A stretch of DNA of 49,246 nt from Hypsibius dujardini (lineage: Eukaryota; Tardigrada; Eutardigrada; Parachela; Hypsibiidae): contig LRSR01009335.1 of assembly GCA_001579985.1 (NCBI GenBank), forward strand, positions 1 to 49,246. The letters are read 5' to 3'. Positions 22,885-35,200 of this stretch are shown here, piece by piece. How positions within the stretch are numbered: the stretch's first letter is position 1; every line of letters starts with the position of its first letter. The position numbers were made by a program, and so were the translations under genes. Under the pieces are notes generated by a model, which saw only the letters and a program-made list of their open reading frames with translations, was not told the DNA's origin and made no database searches.

Positions 22885-23458
22885 GCTACCGACTACCGCT
22901 AATCAAGCAATCTACGCTTGGTGATTGCAACGTAATCAGTCAATCAAGCAATCTACGCTTGGTGACTGCAACGTAATCAGTCAATCAAGCTATCTAGGCC
23001 TGGTGACTGCAACGTAATCAGTCAATCAATCATACTCTAGCCAACCAGCGAATTCTACACAGCACTAGCAGTGGTAAATCTGGATGAATGTTCCTAGTAA
23101 TATTCAATGACCAGAAAGAGAAAATTCATGTACCGATATTTTCCGCCGGAAATTCAAAAAAATAATAATTAAAACTTAAAACAAATTTCGTACTCGTACT
23201 TTGAAACTGAATCAAATTAAGTCATCCATAGCGGTGGTTCGCCTATTCGCGTCGATTAGTCAGTATTGTTCGCGTCACTTTATCGATCTGTTCGGCGTAA
23301 TTTTGCTGGCTTGTTCGGTTCCCATTGGCGTTCTAAAATCCAAAAATGTTGGTATTCGAATGATTGCTTGATTGTCGATGTTAAGACATGCCGTCAGTAA
23401 TCAAAATCAGATCTCTCAATACCCAATTCCGCCCCGCCTGCGCCGTGCTTAGAGTAAG
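22885..23458. promoter_or_regulatory. Divergent NUDT8/CCDC51 intergenic region
   Basis: The 574 bp separating the two divergent start codons must hold both promoters if both genes are expressed. It contains the 41-bp tandem repeat near the NUDT8 side and AT-rich sequence in the middle. No TATA box or initiator can be assigned with confidence. Confidence 0.5.
22901..23032. repeat. 41-bp tandem repeat, three copies
   Basis: Three copies with exact 41-bp period (landmarks at 22908, 22949 and 22990). Each reads CAATCTACGCTTGGTGACTG, then CAACGTAATCAGTCAATCAAG. Copy 3 has CTAGGCC in place of CTACGCT, and copy 1 has GATTG. The unit ends in the CAAT tetranucleotide word common in this half of the window. 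Confidence 0.95.
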
Positions 23459-25358
23459 ATGGCTGGGCCATGTCGGATATTCCCTTTATTTTTGCGGCCG
23501 AAACTCGCACGAAAACTGCCTCCAACCCTTCCGGAATTTGTAACGGCTTCACCGTTTGCAGCGAGGAGACTTGTCGCGAGTAGCGCTTCAAATATGCAGT
23601 TATTCGGCAGTTCATCTACTTCTCCGACGAGTCTTTCAGCCTCCAACTGGTATAACCAGAAGATTACGTCCTGGATACAGCAGTATGAAGACTTTCTCGG
23701 GCTCACGGAAGTGAAGGAAGCTCAGTCTAGCGTCATGGAGGTATGTTTTCTCATCAATCAATCAACGAACAGAAATTGATTGATTGTTCTGGCTTTGGCA
23801 GGAGTCTGGATTTTAATCAATCAATCAGTTGATCTTTTGTTAAATCCCAGTTTCTCAAATAGTAATGCACGACTGACACTCGCGCATGCAGTTGGCAGTT
23901 GGCATTACATGGATTAATATATGGATGAATCAGGATCAGGCTATATTTGTACTGCACTACTAGTACATATATCTGGAGACAAATTCAAATGACAGCCGCA
24001 CTTTCTCAGCTGTGATTGTTAAATCGCCGTTCTTTGTTGTTTTCCTTCAGGCCGAAAAGAGCTTCATCCAATCGCAGCAAGTACGGCGCGAAAGGAACCG
24101 GCAAGTTTCCGATGTTCAGCAGAAGCTGCAAGACATTCGAGCGGAACTGGAAAGAACGGCCCGCGGAGAGGATCGCTACTTGGCTTTGGTCACACAGGAG
24201 CACAAACTGGTCAAGGAAGAACGAACGTGAGTTCCCTGCCCTCGCTCTTCTGCCGCCTATATGAGGAGAACGATGGAAACTTGGCCGACCGATAGACAGG
24301 CATGCAGATAGACGAATATGCAAGCAGGCAGCCAGACAGACAAGCAGAGAGGCATACAAAAAGGCATACAGGCAGACAGACAGGCATACGAACAGAGAGG
24401 CCTATAGACAGACGGACAGAAAGACAGATAGGTAGCCAGACAGACAAACAGACAGACAGACAGACAAACAGATAGACAGGCAGACAGACAGACAGACAAA
24501 CAGACAGACAAACAGACAGACAAACAGACAGACAGACAGTAAGACAGAACCACTGGGTACAACATGCTGCTGGATGTTTGTTTGTTGGTAAAACTGTCCC
24601 ACTCGCATTTGTTTCTGCTGTTTCACAGATTTCAGCAAGCAGCAAACGATTCGGAAACCGCCGAACGTGGAGCCTTCTCTCTTCTCTCCGCGGCGGTCCG
24701 TGAGAGTCACGAAAAGGAGCGAGCCCGCGCGGAACGCACCAAATACTGGTCAGTGATTGGGTCAGTAATCGGGGCCATGATTGGAATCGTTGGCACTTCC
24801 TTAAACAACCATCTTCGGATGAAAGAGCTGCAGTCACTGGTAACCCGATCCGTGGCCACCAACGCCGCACCAGTCGAGAACCTGACCGTCGAGCTGGGCA
24901 GCCTGGCCAAGGCACAGCAACATCAGCTGGAGACGTTTGTCGGTGATCTGAAAACCCTTCTCGGTGAGCAAAGCTCATCCGGACTTACTGCCAGCTTCAA
25001 ACAGTACGATGAAGCTGACTCCTCATCCAAGGAGGTCTTGAGTGCGGTGAAGGAGCACCAGTTGTATCTAACAAAAGAGATGCAGGCCATCAAGGACTTC
25101 ATTGCCGCGAAGAAGGGGATCGATGCGTCGAGTGGCGATGCTATCGTGTACGTCAAGGAGGACCTGGAACGGGCACTTGGACGGACCGAACAGAATATGG
25201 AGTGGAAGATGAAAATAAATTCCATTGTAACGGTAAGCATCGAAGAGAAAACTTCCCTCGTTAATGCAGTGACAAGGTTTTTTTTACAGGCGGCGTTTAT
25301 GTACACGGCGTTCGCCTTGACCGTTCCACTCATTTACTATCTTTACGGACAGAAGTGA
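23459..25358 (+). CDS. CCDC51: CCDC51/MITOK, pore subunit of the mitochondrial KATP channel
   Basis: Four exons, 23459-23740, 24051-24226, 24629-25232 and 25290-25358, total 1131 nt, 376 residues (human about 411). CCDC51 is an inner-membrane protein that forms the potassium pore of mitoKATP with the ABC protein MITOSUR. The N terminus is Arg/Pro/Leu-rich with few acids, as in a presequence. A long coiled-coil follows (WIQQYEDFLGLTEVKEAQ; QVRRERNRQVSDVQQKLQ). The signature AERTKYWSVIGSVIGAMIGI is the first membrane helix, followed by an alpha-helical spacer; the second helix, AFMYTAFALTVPLIYYLYG, ends the protein. The last intron is only 57 bp, keeps the frame open and adds 19 codons if retained. 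Intron 2 holds a GACA microsatellite. Head-to-head with NUDT8. Confidence 0.93.
24290..24545. repeat. GACA/GGCA microsatellite in CCDC51 intron 2
   Basis: Imperfect GACA array on the plus strand with GGCA and AACA variants, purest at 24436-24540. It fills most of the 24227-24628 intron and creates spurious Cys/Leu/Ser frames on the minus strand. Confidence 0.9.
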
Positions 25359-28285
25359 TTGTCTTTTTGCCGACAGCTTGTGGTATGGATATTTTATTTG
25401 TAGCTCTGTGACTGAGCCGATTTCCAGTTTTATGGTAAAGGAGTGAGTCTCGAAAATGCTTTTATTCCTGCAAAAAATTTTACTTTTTGAAAGCCCGCCT
25501 GCATGGGCTTGGACGGCGGGCGGAGTAATATCACGATTTAGCTCTTTTGAACGGTAATCGATCGAGTATCACATTTTCTGTTTAGGAATTAAAGATTTTG
25601 CAGGCATGTTGATTTTCTTCCAAGACGTTCGGCTTGACTAATTTTTATTGGGAAATTTCAAGCAAAATTAATCAGTCGGGAGACCCAGCGTCAAAGCCGA
25701 AGATCGGTGCCGTAGACTGCAGTTGGACGATATCCTGTAAGCAAATCATGTGACTGCTTGACGGGCTTGAGATAGCCCTAATTGCAGTCGTGAAAGACAA
25801 CCCAGTGACTAAACAAGTGATTCGGCAGTCAGTTTCCTTCTGCCGGACTTCTTCCGGCAATAGGCTTCCGCGTAACATTATCTTCATTTTACTGGACACG
25901 AGTCACCTTTATCCTTCCAACCACCGGCAACGCCAGCCTCTCTGCCCCGTTGTTCTTACATCTCCCACTCTGTACTTTAACCCGAAAAATATCCACGTTT
26001 TCTCAACCAGATCATTTCTTTGGAAATCCTCGAATCCGCGGCTGCGTTTTCTGCGACTATTATGGACTAACTCGAAAAGCTGCGTCCATACTCCCGCTGC
26101 CAGACCTTCGCCAGATCTGTCCCGTCTCTCTAGTGCCGTTTCTCCATGACCCTTCTCCTAATTAATAAGTCTGTCCTAATTCTCTGCTTATAGTCTTCCA
26201 CTTCGCCGCTCAGACGAACGGTGGTTACTCGTCATTGAATACTGCGTTTTTGATCTAACGTGTATCTGTTTTGTGTTTGATTGTTTTAGGTGAGATCAAC
26301 TCGACTGGATCTTGGTTTTGATGCGCCGTAGAATGGGTGGAAAAGCAATTGCGCGGCTGTTCTTCCATCCATTTGACGTCTGTAATTCGGAGCTATAGTA
26401 GCTTTGCAAGTGTGGTTTGAAACTCCACACTTTTGACACCTTATTTTTCCTCATTCACATGTTTTTCTGTAACTCTAATTTTAATTGTTTTGTTTCGTTT
26501 GGGATCGGTGAAAGCACCTCTAGCCTGCGCGAACTAACATTTTATTGTCATATAGTAAACGTGATCCTTTTCCTTTGTCCGGCTTCCTTCTTTTGCAAGG
26601 CTTTTGTTCATTAGACGTATCCGATTCATGATCTGACATTGTCCTCGGTGTCTGCTTGTAAATCTGTTTTTCTGTCTTTCTGTTTGTCTGTTTGTCTGTT
26701 TGTCTGTCTGTCTTTCTATCTTTCTGACTTTTTTCTGACTGTCTGTCTGTTTCCTGCCGGTTTCTGCGGTCTATCAATTTTGTCAGCTCTAACACCCCTT
26801 GGCAGGTACAGGTACCAATGCAATAGGTGGCATGTGTAGACTTTGATGAAAGTATTCCGCAGTGCCTGCGACCGTTCTCATAGTTTCCATAGCCTTGACT
26901 GTAAAAATGAATGCGTTTGCGGCGCCTGCATCGCTTATTACCCCTCTCCCTAGTCACATCCATTTTGTAGGACTCGTGCATACCAACAAACTTATCGACG
27001 TCCCGTACGCACAGTTCAGTCAACCCTAACGAACCGTAATTTACAAACCGACAAAACAGCAAACGATGCAACCGGACGGACACACCCGCCAGTGGCGCAA
27101 CCCTTCCTCCACGGTCCCTCTCTTCCGCGCTGAACTCTCCTACAGTTGTTTTGTTCGACTCATTAGCTTGCACATCACACAATCCACAGCCACAGCCACA
27201 GCCACAGCCACACACGCTCTCTGGCACACACGACAACAACATTGCCCTAAATTGCAGGGCACTTAAGCCTCACAACGGCATTATCCCTCGAGCAAAAGAG
27301 CCCGTAAATAGCAGCTTCACCCCACCGGTATGTGTGTCCAGAATTCTCTCGTTGGGATCATGCATACGAGTACCACACATACATACAACTTCCCGCTCGC
27401 ATCCTTCCATCACGCAATGCCGGTAAATTACGTACTACAATAATGCTGCGTCAGGTTTGGGTGTCACAGTCAGTATACGCGATTCTAACATAGGGTCAAC
27501 CCTCGCACAAGTTCTCCTCGAATTCCCGCGATGATCCGATCCGTTTATGGTACGCACGCGCAGCTGCAGTTGTTGTTCAAGACCGGATTACATGGCGGGT
27601 ACCCTGTCTCTGTTATGAGATCTGTACAAACCCTGACCTCGAGCCATTGATCCATTTCTTGTACGGTCCCGTCTCGGGACCCCCAGGCGGCAAGAACAGA
27701 CATTCCACATCACCAGAGGAAGAGCCACCCTGCCGAGTACACACACTATGTCGTTAATAATGGTCTTCCCCTCACCCGCGGACACCGTCGAGCCTCCTAA
27801 TAATTGGTCGATCCCACCGAGAACCAAGATATTAAATGAAACTGTCAGCCTGCTAGTAGGTACCGTACGATTATCGGCATTTTCACTAGGTTGACCGACA
27901 CCACGCTAGGGGGGGGAGGGGAGGACCCGTTAATTAATCGGGTACTTCAATTCAAGAGTGGACTGGAACCCTCACAGCAGGCTCATCTGAAAAGGTCCTC
28001 GAGATCGTAAACATTTATCGATGGCATAAAGGTATGCCAGTGTCGATCTTTTGTTATCGTCGCCCGATTCGAGCAATGTTTGTGGCGTGGCTGAATCTCA
28101 AAAAATTTGCCGAGCAAGTACGGCACGGCGAATAAAGCTACTGGTGAAGCGTCGAACCTCCAAAAACCGGCATGTTTCGTCGATTTAGGTAATTTACATA
28201 TACCCGAACAGCGGGGAGACACACTGCGCTCGGTATTCTCTGTACAGTACCCAATCAAGGTGCGATGAATGAAACAGTCTGACCA

Positions 28286-28389
28286 CCGATCTTCAAGGTC
28301 TCCGAGCTTACCGATCTTCAAGGTCTCCGAGCTTACCGACCGATCTTCAAGGTCTCCGAGCTTACCGATCTTCAAGGTCTTCGAGCTTA
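28286..28389. repeat. 25-bp tandem repeat, four copies
   Basis: Four copies of CCGATCTTCAAGGTCTCCGA GCTTA start at 28286, 28311, 28340 and 28365. The second-to-third spacing is 29 bp because of an extra CCGA. The last copy has TCTTCGAG. On the minus strand the repeat translates as a Leu/Gly/Asp-rich peptide, but no family match supports a gene. Confidence 0.95.
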
Positions 28390-29916
28390 GAACGCGCGGC
28401 GGAGCTGTATTCATACAACACATGCGTTCATATATACGGAACTAACCACCGTTTTTGGGCGTGGTTCGCGTCGAGCCGCGAGACCCCCCCCCCCGATAAA
28501 ATCTATTGCTTATTGCCTCGAACACCCTTGAACGTGGCTTGTGATTGACTGTCGGGGGGAGGGGGGAGGGAAAGAGGAGGGAGCGCGAGAGCCAAACCGC
28601 GCAGTGCACGTCGATTAATAACCGCGTGAATGTAAGATTGCCTTCGCAGTCTATAAATCCATTGCTGTGTGTGTGTGGTGGTTGGCGGTGGTCGGGGGGG
28701 GGGGCGAGCTTCCTAACTCGGTTTGCACGCCCGCTTATAGAGTTACTCCATTCGCGCGTTCGATCTGTCGTTTAGCGCGGAGATCGCACATACACATATG
28801 TAGAGTGTATACAGTCTCCCTCTCCCCTCTCCCCTGGCTCTCCCTTTCTCTCTCTTTCCCTCTCAATCCAGCTTGTCGCTCAATTTCTCACGGGTCCCTC
28901 ACTCCGCACCTCGAAGAGAGAGAGAGAGAACGAGTTCTCCACGGAGACGTGTTCCCGCTGTATCAACTGCTCTTCACGCTCCTGTCGTGCGTGCATGGCA
29001 TACGACCACCAGACATCATCATCAAGCCGGCAGGCAGGCAAGCAGGCAAGTACCCGCATGTACATAACGCATACACAATCATCCACTATCCCGCGATCCA
29101 CACCCTACTAGACGTACATACACACCACATACCGCGCGGACATTCCTCTAAACGAAAAACGACGCGAAAGCTCTTCTCTCTCACCCCATTTTCACCCGCG
29201 GTCCCACAGACACAGACACACAAGCAGTTCTCTCTCGTTTATCACCCCCGCTCATCCTAGACTAGCAGTGTCTTTAAGAGACACACCCGTTGATGAACCG
29301 TAGTTGTAGTTCGCCGTGTGCATGTGCATGTAGTGTAGTTGGTTGTGGTTCATCATGGTTGTGGTTCATCATCTCATCTACAGGACGGCATAGACGTCGC
29401 GGCTGCGCCTGGCTGCTTCCGCTGATCATCTCTTCCCGCGGTCGGTCCGTCGGTCGGTCTACTAACCGTCTCTCTCTCTCACCCTCCCTCTTTCTCTCTC
29501 TCTCTCTCTCTCTCTATGTAGATTCCCACCGTCGTCGTGGGTATGCACGTCCGATCGCGGAACCAAATCCTCCTCCGGAAATCATCGCAACGTGCGCGCG
29601 ATCCCCTTACTATGCACGCATGTGTGTATCCATCCACCACACACACTCTGCTACTACTACTACCGCAACTCCAACTTCTTCCCATTACCCGCCCAGTTTA
29701 TCCGTCAAGCTGATGAAACATTTCCGCCTTCTCCAGTAACGGCAACTTGCGTTCAAAAATTACCTCCGGAACTATAGCTAAACTGGAAATCATTTTGTTT
29801 ATTCCACAAATCGGCGGTACATAATTCTCGTCCCCCAACAACCGGCAATATGGTGGGCTTACTTCCGCGGACACGGCCAAAGGCAGAAGGTTAAGCCGCC
29901 AGCTCGGTTCTCCCAC

Positions 29917-29987
<71 letters not shown>

Positions 29988-30045
29988 ACACACAGACACA
30001 CAGACACACGCGCGCATACAAACGCGCATACACACACACAGACAT
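29917..30045. repeat. CA dinucleotide tract
   Basis: Nearly pure CA from about 29917 to 29980, then CA interrupted by CAGA and CGCG steps to about 30045. It lies ~350 bp upstream of the Shal start codon and could form Z-DNA or act as a length-variable promoter tract, which is inference. Confidence 0.95.
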
Positions 30046-30398
30046 TGGTTCCGTGTTCCCTTGAAAGGGCATCCCCGCGCAGCATCATCATCATATCATC
30101 ATCATCATCCTCGTGTACTATCCGACGACTTGCGACTATTCCGGATCCGTCAACACTCAACTACATTATTAAGCTATCATACATATACATGTGTGAAGAG
30201 GGTCCTGCACCGAACTATACACACACCCGTCCCGTTAATCTCTCCGTGTGTGTGTGTGTGTGTGTGTTCACACGATCTCGACTGGTTTCATAATTAATCA
30301 GACAGCGAGAGATCGCTTAACAATTTCCGACTGTTCTGTGGGTGTTTTTCGGAGCGAACTCTATTTTATTGCTGACGGAGTGACTGATACAAAGGAAA

Positions 30399-32030
30399 AT
30401 GGGCTCGGTGGGAGCGTGGCTGCCGTTTACACGGGCCACCGCCATCGGCTGGGCTCCGCTGTCGGAGCAGGCGTTGCCGGACACGCCGCTGCCGAACCGC
30501 GACCCCGCAAAGTCCAGCCATAAAGTGGTCATCAATGTATCGGGCCGGGTGTTTGTCACGCGGCGAAGTACCTTGGAGAAGCATCCCAACACGCTGCTGG
30601 GATCCTCGGAGCGGGAGTTCTTCTTTGACGAGGAAACGGGGGAGTATTATTTCGACAGGGTAAGAGCATTCGTCGGCAAGCAGCTGTTGCGCATTTATGG
30701 AGGGAAAACTGCTGGTAAAAAGTATCGCACGACTCAGCCGGAATTGTGTGTTTACCTGCGGTTTGCATCATTGTCTGGGATATCCCAGATCGCGTGTCTG
30801 AATGCTTTACATGCTGGTGTCAGCGTTTGTTCGCATGTCTCTTTGCGCTTATTTTTTGGTGTATACAGCTTCCGGGATAGTTGGTATCAATTCTGTTTTG
30901 TTGGGGAAACCGGAGGTCATCCATGTCTGTGACTGGGACGGCGTTTGTGCGTATCTGATCTAGCCTGTGTACATGGTTCTTCATGCGCTGTGACTATGTC
31001 TGGGATTCACGATATCCGTGTCTGTGTCTGTGTCTGTGTCTGTGTCTTTGTCTGTGTCTGTGTCTGTGTCTGTGTCCGTGTTTGTGTCTGTGTCGGTGTC
31101 GGTGTCTGTGTCTGTGTCTGTGTCTGTGTCTGTGTCTGTATGCCTGTGTCTGTGTGTCTGTGTCTGTTTCTGTATATGTGAGTGCGTCTGTGCTACAGCT
31201 AGGTTTTGTACCTTAAATGTCTGTAACTATGTGCCTATGAATTAGATGGTCCTGAAGTTGTGTCTATGCCTGTGCACTGTGTGTCTGTCTGGGAAGCTTT
31301 TCCATTGACTAGCTTGAAGTTATTGATATTTAGGCCACTGATAGCAAAATGATTGCACAGGACCAGACGCGGTCACGTAACCTTTGCTTTTCCCTTTTTC
31401 CCTTGCCTCATCCCCAGCCTCGTCCACCACGAACAAACATACAAAAGACCCATTCTTATTGTGCCGGAAAATAGAGTGGTTGTGTTTATTCGCAGTTGAA
31501 AATAAAAGCGTGTTGTATCGATTAATTATACAAACTTGCGCGCGGTTTTACGGTTACGTTTTACTGCGGTTCCCTCCGCGCGACCATCCATGTGTATTTG
31601 TGTGTGTATTCAACTGCTTCATCTGGGTGTGTTTATACGGCGGCTCTTTCCGTAGTCTCACTCTCTATTTCTCTCTCTGTCTCCTCCTCACAGGATCCCG
31701 AGATGTTCCGCCACATCTTGAACTATTATCGAACAGGAAAACTCCATTTCCCGCGGCATGAATGCATTGCCCTCTTTGATGAGGAACTGACGTTTTTCGG
31801 AATTCAACCCGACATAATAGGTAACAAAACAAAAACGCGAAACGAGGGAGAAAAGTGTGCGACAGAGGGACGCACTCACACGAATTACATGCAAGCCTCC
31901 ATTAACCCCGGGCGAGAGGGAAACGCGAGGCCGCCCAAAAAATATACCATTTTATTGTCTTATCATTCCTATTGACTTGCCAACAACGTATTCGTTCTTT
32001 CTGTCCCCTTTGCTCTTGCTCTCTCTCTCG

Positions 32031-32102
<72 letters not shown>

Positions 32103-32143
32103 GTATGTGTGTGTGTGTGTGTCTGTGTGTGTGTGTGTGTGTG

Positions 32144-32215
<72 letters not shown>

Positions 32216-35200
32216 GCTGTCTGTCTCTGATCACTGCCGCGTTGTGTGTAATAGTACTTGTGTCTACAGGAGACTGCTGCTATGAGGATTACCGGGACCG
32301 GAAACGGGAGAACAGTGAGCGTCTGGCGGATGATAAGCTCGACGATGGCGCTGGCGAACTCAAAGTCTCCCTCCGGTTTCGGGAAAAAATGTGGAGGGCT
32401 TTCGAAAATCCGGTATGTTGCCCCCGCGAGCTACAAACATGAGCGCACGCACACCAGAGGATTATTTTAAAATGGCCTCTCTATTTATAGCACGTCGGAA
32501 CGGCTGCGTTGACCTTTTACTATGTGACTGGATTTTTTATCGCCGGTGAGTTTTAACTAACGCAAATACAGTACTCTAGATGTCCGCAATTGGAGAATGA
32601 ACATTTTAGGCTTCCATTTTAAGTACACGTATAAGTCAGCGAAAAGACCATTGGAGGAACAGCTTGTGTCTGTGACTGTGTCTAGATCTGTGACTGTGTC
32701 TATGTCTGTGCCTATGTCTGTGTCTGTGTCTGGGTCTATGTCTATGTCTGTGTCTGTGTCTGTGTCTGTGTCTGTGTCTGTGTCCATGTCTATGTCCATG
32801 TCTGTGTCGGTGTCTTTGTCTCTGTCTCTGTCTCTGTCTCTGTCTCTGTCTCTGTCTCTGTCTCTGTCTCTGTCTCTCTATTTACGTTTTTGTCTGTGTG
32901 TCTGTGTTTGTGTCGTTGTCTATGCCTTTTAATTTGCCGTATATGGGACCTTGAGGTCCTGTTCCCCGTACTTTCAATAACCGGCGTTTGCAAGCGTTTC
33001 CCGTTCCTGTCAGCTTACGCTGGGGATTTGCAGAAAAAACCAACTACTGAAGACACTTGAAATGTTTACTTGCTAAAACAAGACGTAGTGTGACATTACA
33101 TTTAACTGGTGAAACCTGCCAGTAGTCCGTCAGAAGACCACAGAGAGACCGCGCGCCTCGACGCGGATCCCGATGATAATCTCTCCGCGAGACTCTCTCG
33201 CATCATTTTTTTATGTACTGTTGCATTTCACGCTCGATCCCGACAGCTCTCCCGTCCCGCGCGCGCGTCTGTCGCTATTACCCTATAATACATTACTGTC
33301 TCGCCAGATCAGCATTACATCCGCTCAATGGCGCCAAGCGGCTCCCCGAAATGCCACGAGTTCCACATGCAAATCTTTCTACATAGAAATGAGGCACATA
33401 CCCGGAACCAGAAAAAAACTTGTCCCCAGACTCTCAGATTAATTGGTTGAGTAGCGCAGCTCATAGTGGAGAGATATTTTTCTGTCGTCTCGATACTTGA
33501 GAGATCGGTGGAATATTGACAAATTTGTTGCGTTTCTCGTATACGACGCATGCAAGTTTGATCCAGTTAGTTTAAATTACCAGAAAACTACTCAGAATGG
33601 CAATTAGATGTAACCCCGGGAATGAACCACAATTACAATTCCGTAATTTAATGTATAACTCGTGAAAACGGCAGGTGCCTGAAATATTTTTTGCTTCAAT
33701 TCTCAAAGGCATTCGTTAAGGTCGCTGAGTGTCTGTGTCTGTGTCTGTGTCTGTGTCTGTGTCTGTGTCTGTGTCTGTGTCTGTGTCTGGAAGAATGAGG
33801 ATTGCGACCCACACGGTCATTATTACCCAATTGCATTATCGTTGACGCGAAATCCGTTTATTCAATAAAAAGTTCCCCTCACCATCACCAAGCGCAAGCC
33901 ATTTACACGCCACTTGCCTTGGCCGAGGAGCGTGCGCTCCATTATGCTAGCCAGAAGATGAAGCTTGATCCCTTGAATCGCGCCCCTGTCAGAAAAATAT
34001 CTATACATCCTTAAGAAGACGTTCCTCTTGAGTCGTGAGTCGTGAGTCGGGGGGAAGGGCGAGCGAGTGAGAGGGGACGACAGTTCTTCGCGTTCCCGGT
34101 TTTTGTCTGTGTCTGACTGTCTCCCTCCCCTTGTTAAATGGCCTTGTCTGAGTGTGTCTGTGTGTGTGTCTGAGTGTGTGTGTGGTTTTTTTTTTGTTCA
34201 ATCAGCTGCACGCCGACACATCCTCGAGTGGCTTTGGCTCGGCTCACAGACGACGAACATCGATCTCTTTTCCTGCGTCCCTTCCACCACCAGCACCAGG
34301 GTTCTTTTTCCCAGTAAAAAAAGACTTGAAAATCAGCTCGCCCCGTATTACATTATGTGGTAGTTAGGAGAGGGCGCATAACAAGCTGCTTCGAATGTGA
34401 ATGGACACACGCCACAGCGACGACTCAACGGAAACCGGATGAAGTAGTCAGGCGTACTGCTTTTTTTAAACGCTCCTCCCGTTCGTTTCATGCCGGAATG
34501 TCGTTAACATCACGTTTTTTTCAGAACGGCCAGGATAGAAGACGGTCTTTCCAGTGAACAACCGATCAGAGTGAACCAATCTAAGAAAGACTAAATTTAT
34601 GTATAATGGCCATCTTAATTTGAACGAGAGACTGTATTCTTTCAGGCATGGTTCGATGGAAATTTAAAATGGAACAGAGAAGCGTTTAATAACGTTAATA
34701 CATGGTGCGAGTATTTCTTACTTTCGCGGTAGTTCCCGTAACTAACGATATCATGTAGAAGATTATAATGAGTAAATGTAGAACACGAAATATTCGTGCA
34801 GACCCGGGTTTAGGCGACTAGGTGGTCCTCGACCACGCCACATATTGTAATGTCTGTGTTTGGGCTTCCGGAAGGACGCAGCTCGATAAAAAATTGTCTT
34901 TTCCATGAAGTGCAGTTTTACCTTTTTTTTGCGGTTGTAGTTTCCGTGATTGCTCACATCGGAGAGACGGTGCCCTGTGGAAAGGACCCAGCCCTGGGTC
35001 AATACAGCCAGGTGCTGCCGTGTGGGGAGCGCTACGAATTTGCATTCTTCTGCCTGGACACGGCATGTGTGATTATTTTTACCGTGGAATACCTGCTCAG
35101 ACTGTACGCCGCACCGGACCGCTGGAAGTTCATGCGCAGCGTCATGTCCATAATCGATGTGGTAAATCTACACAAAACCTATTCCTGGATGACTATAGAT

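Larger units (their letters stand above)
25359..30398. other. Low-complexity region upstream of Shal, no confirmed gene
   Basis: Five kilobases with no recognised conserved exon. It starts with the CCDC51 3' flank. It then holds a GTCT-rich patch (26660-26755), GCCACA repeats (27186-27212), the 25-bp repeat at 28286-28389, poly-C/poly-G tracts (27907-27916, 28485-28495, 28694-28704), CT runs (28822-28862, 29470-29516) and a long CA tract. The CT/CA-rich last 1.8 kb probably includes the Shal promoter and leader. A possible minus-strand terminal exon at 25675-25738 is discussed as a finding. Confidence 0.5.

Noticed and set aside
26520-27242. 240-residue minus-strand open frame
   Set aside because: It runs through a GACA microsatellite and GCCACA repeats, has Cys-Gly and Asp-Arg-Gln simple runs, and shows no recognisable domain or splice structure.
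28000-28423. Minus-strand frame with repeated LKIGKLGDLEDR-like units
   Set aside because: The repeated peptide is the 25-bp DNA repeat in translation; flanking residues resemble no family and no splice context supports it.
31857-32442. Long Cys/Leu/Ser/Val and Asp/Arg/Gln/Thr open frames on both strands
   Set aside because: They are translations of TGTC and TGTGTC arrays inside Shal introns; tetra- and hexanucleotide repeats stay open in several frames by construction.
33802-34014. Open frame in Shal intron 4 (ending [11 protein letters not shown])
   Set aside because: It looked like a possible alternative exon, but no Kv4 has sequence there and no convincing acceptor/donor pair with the right phase is present.
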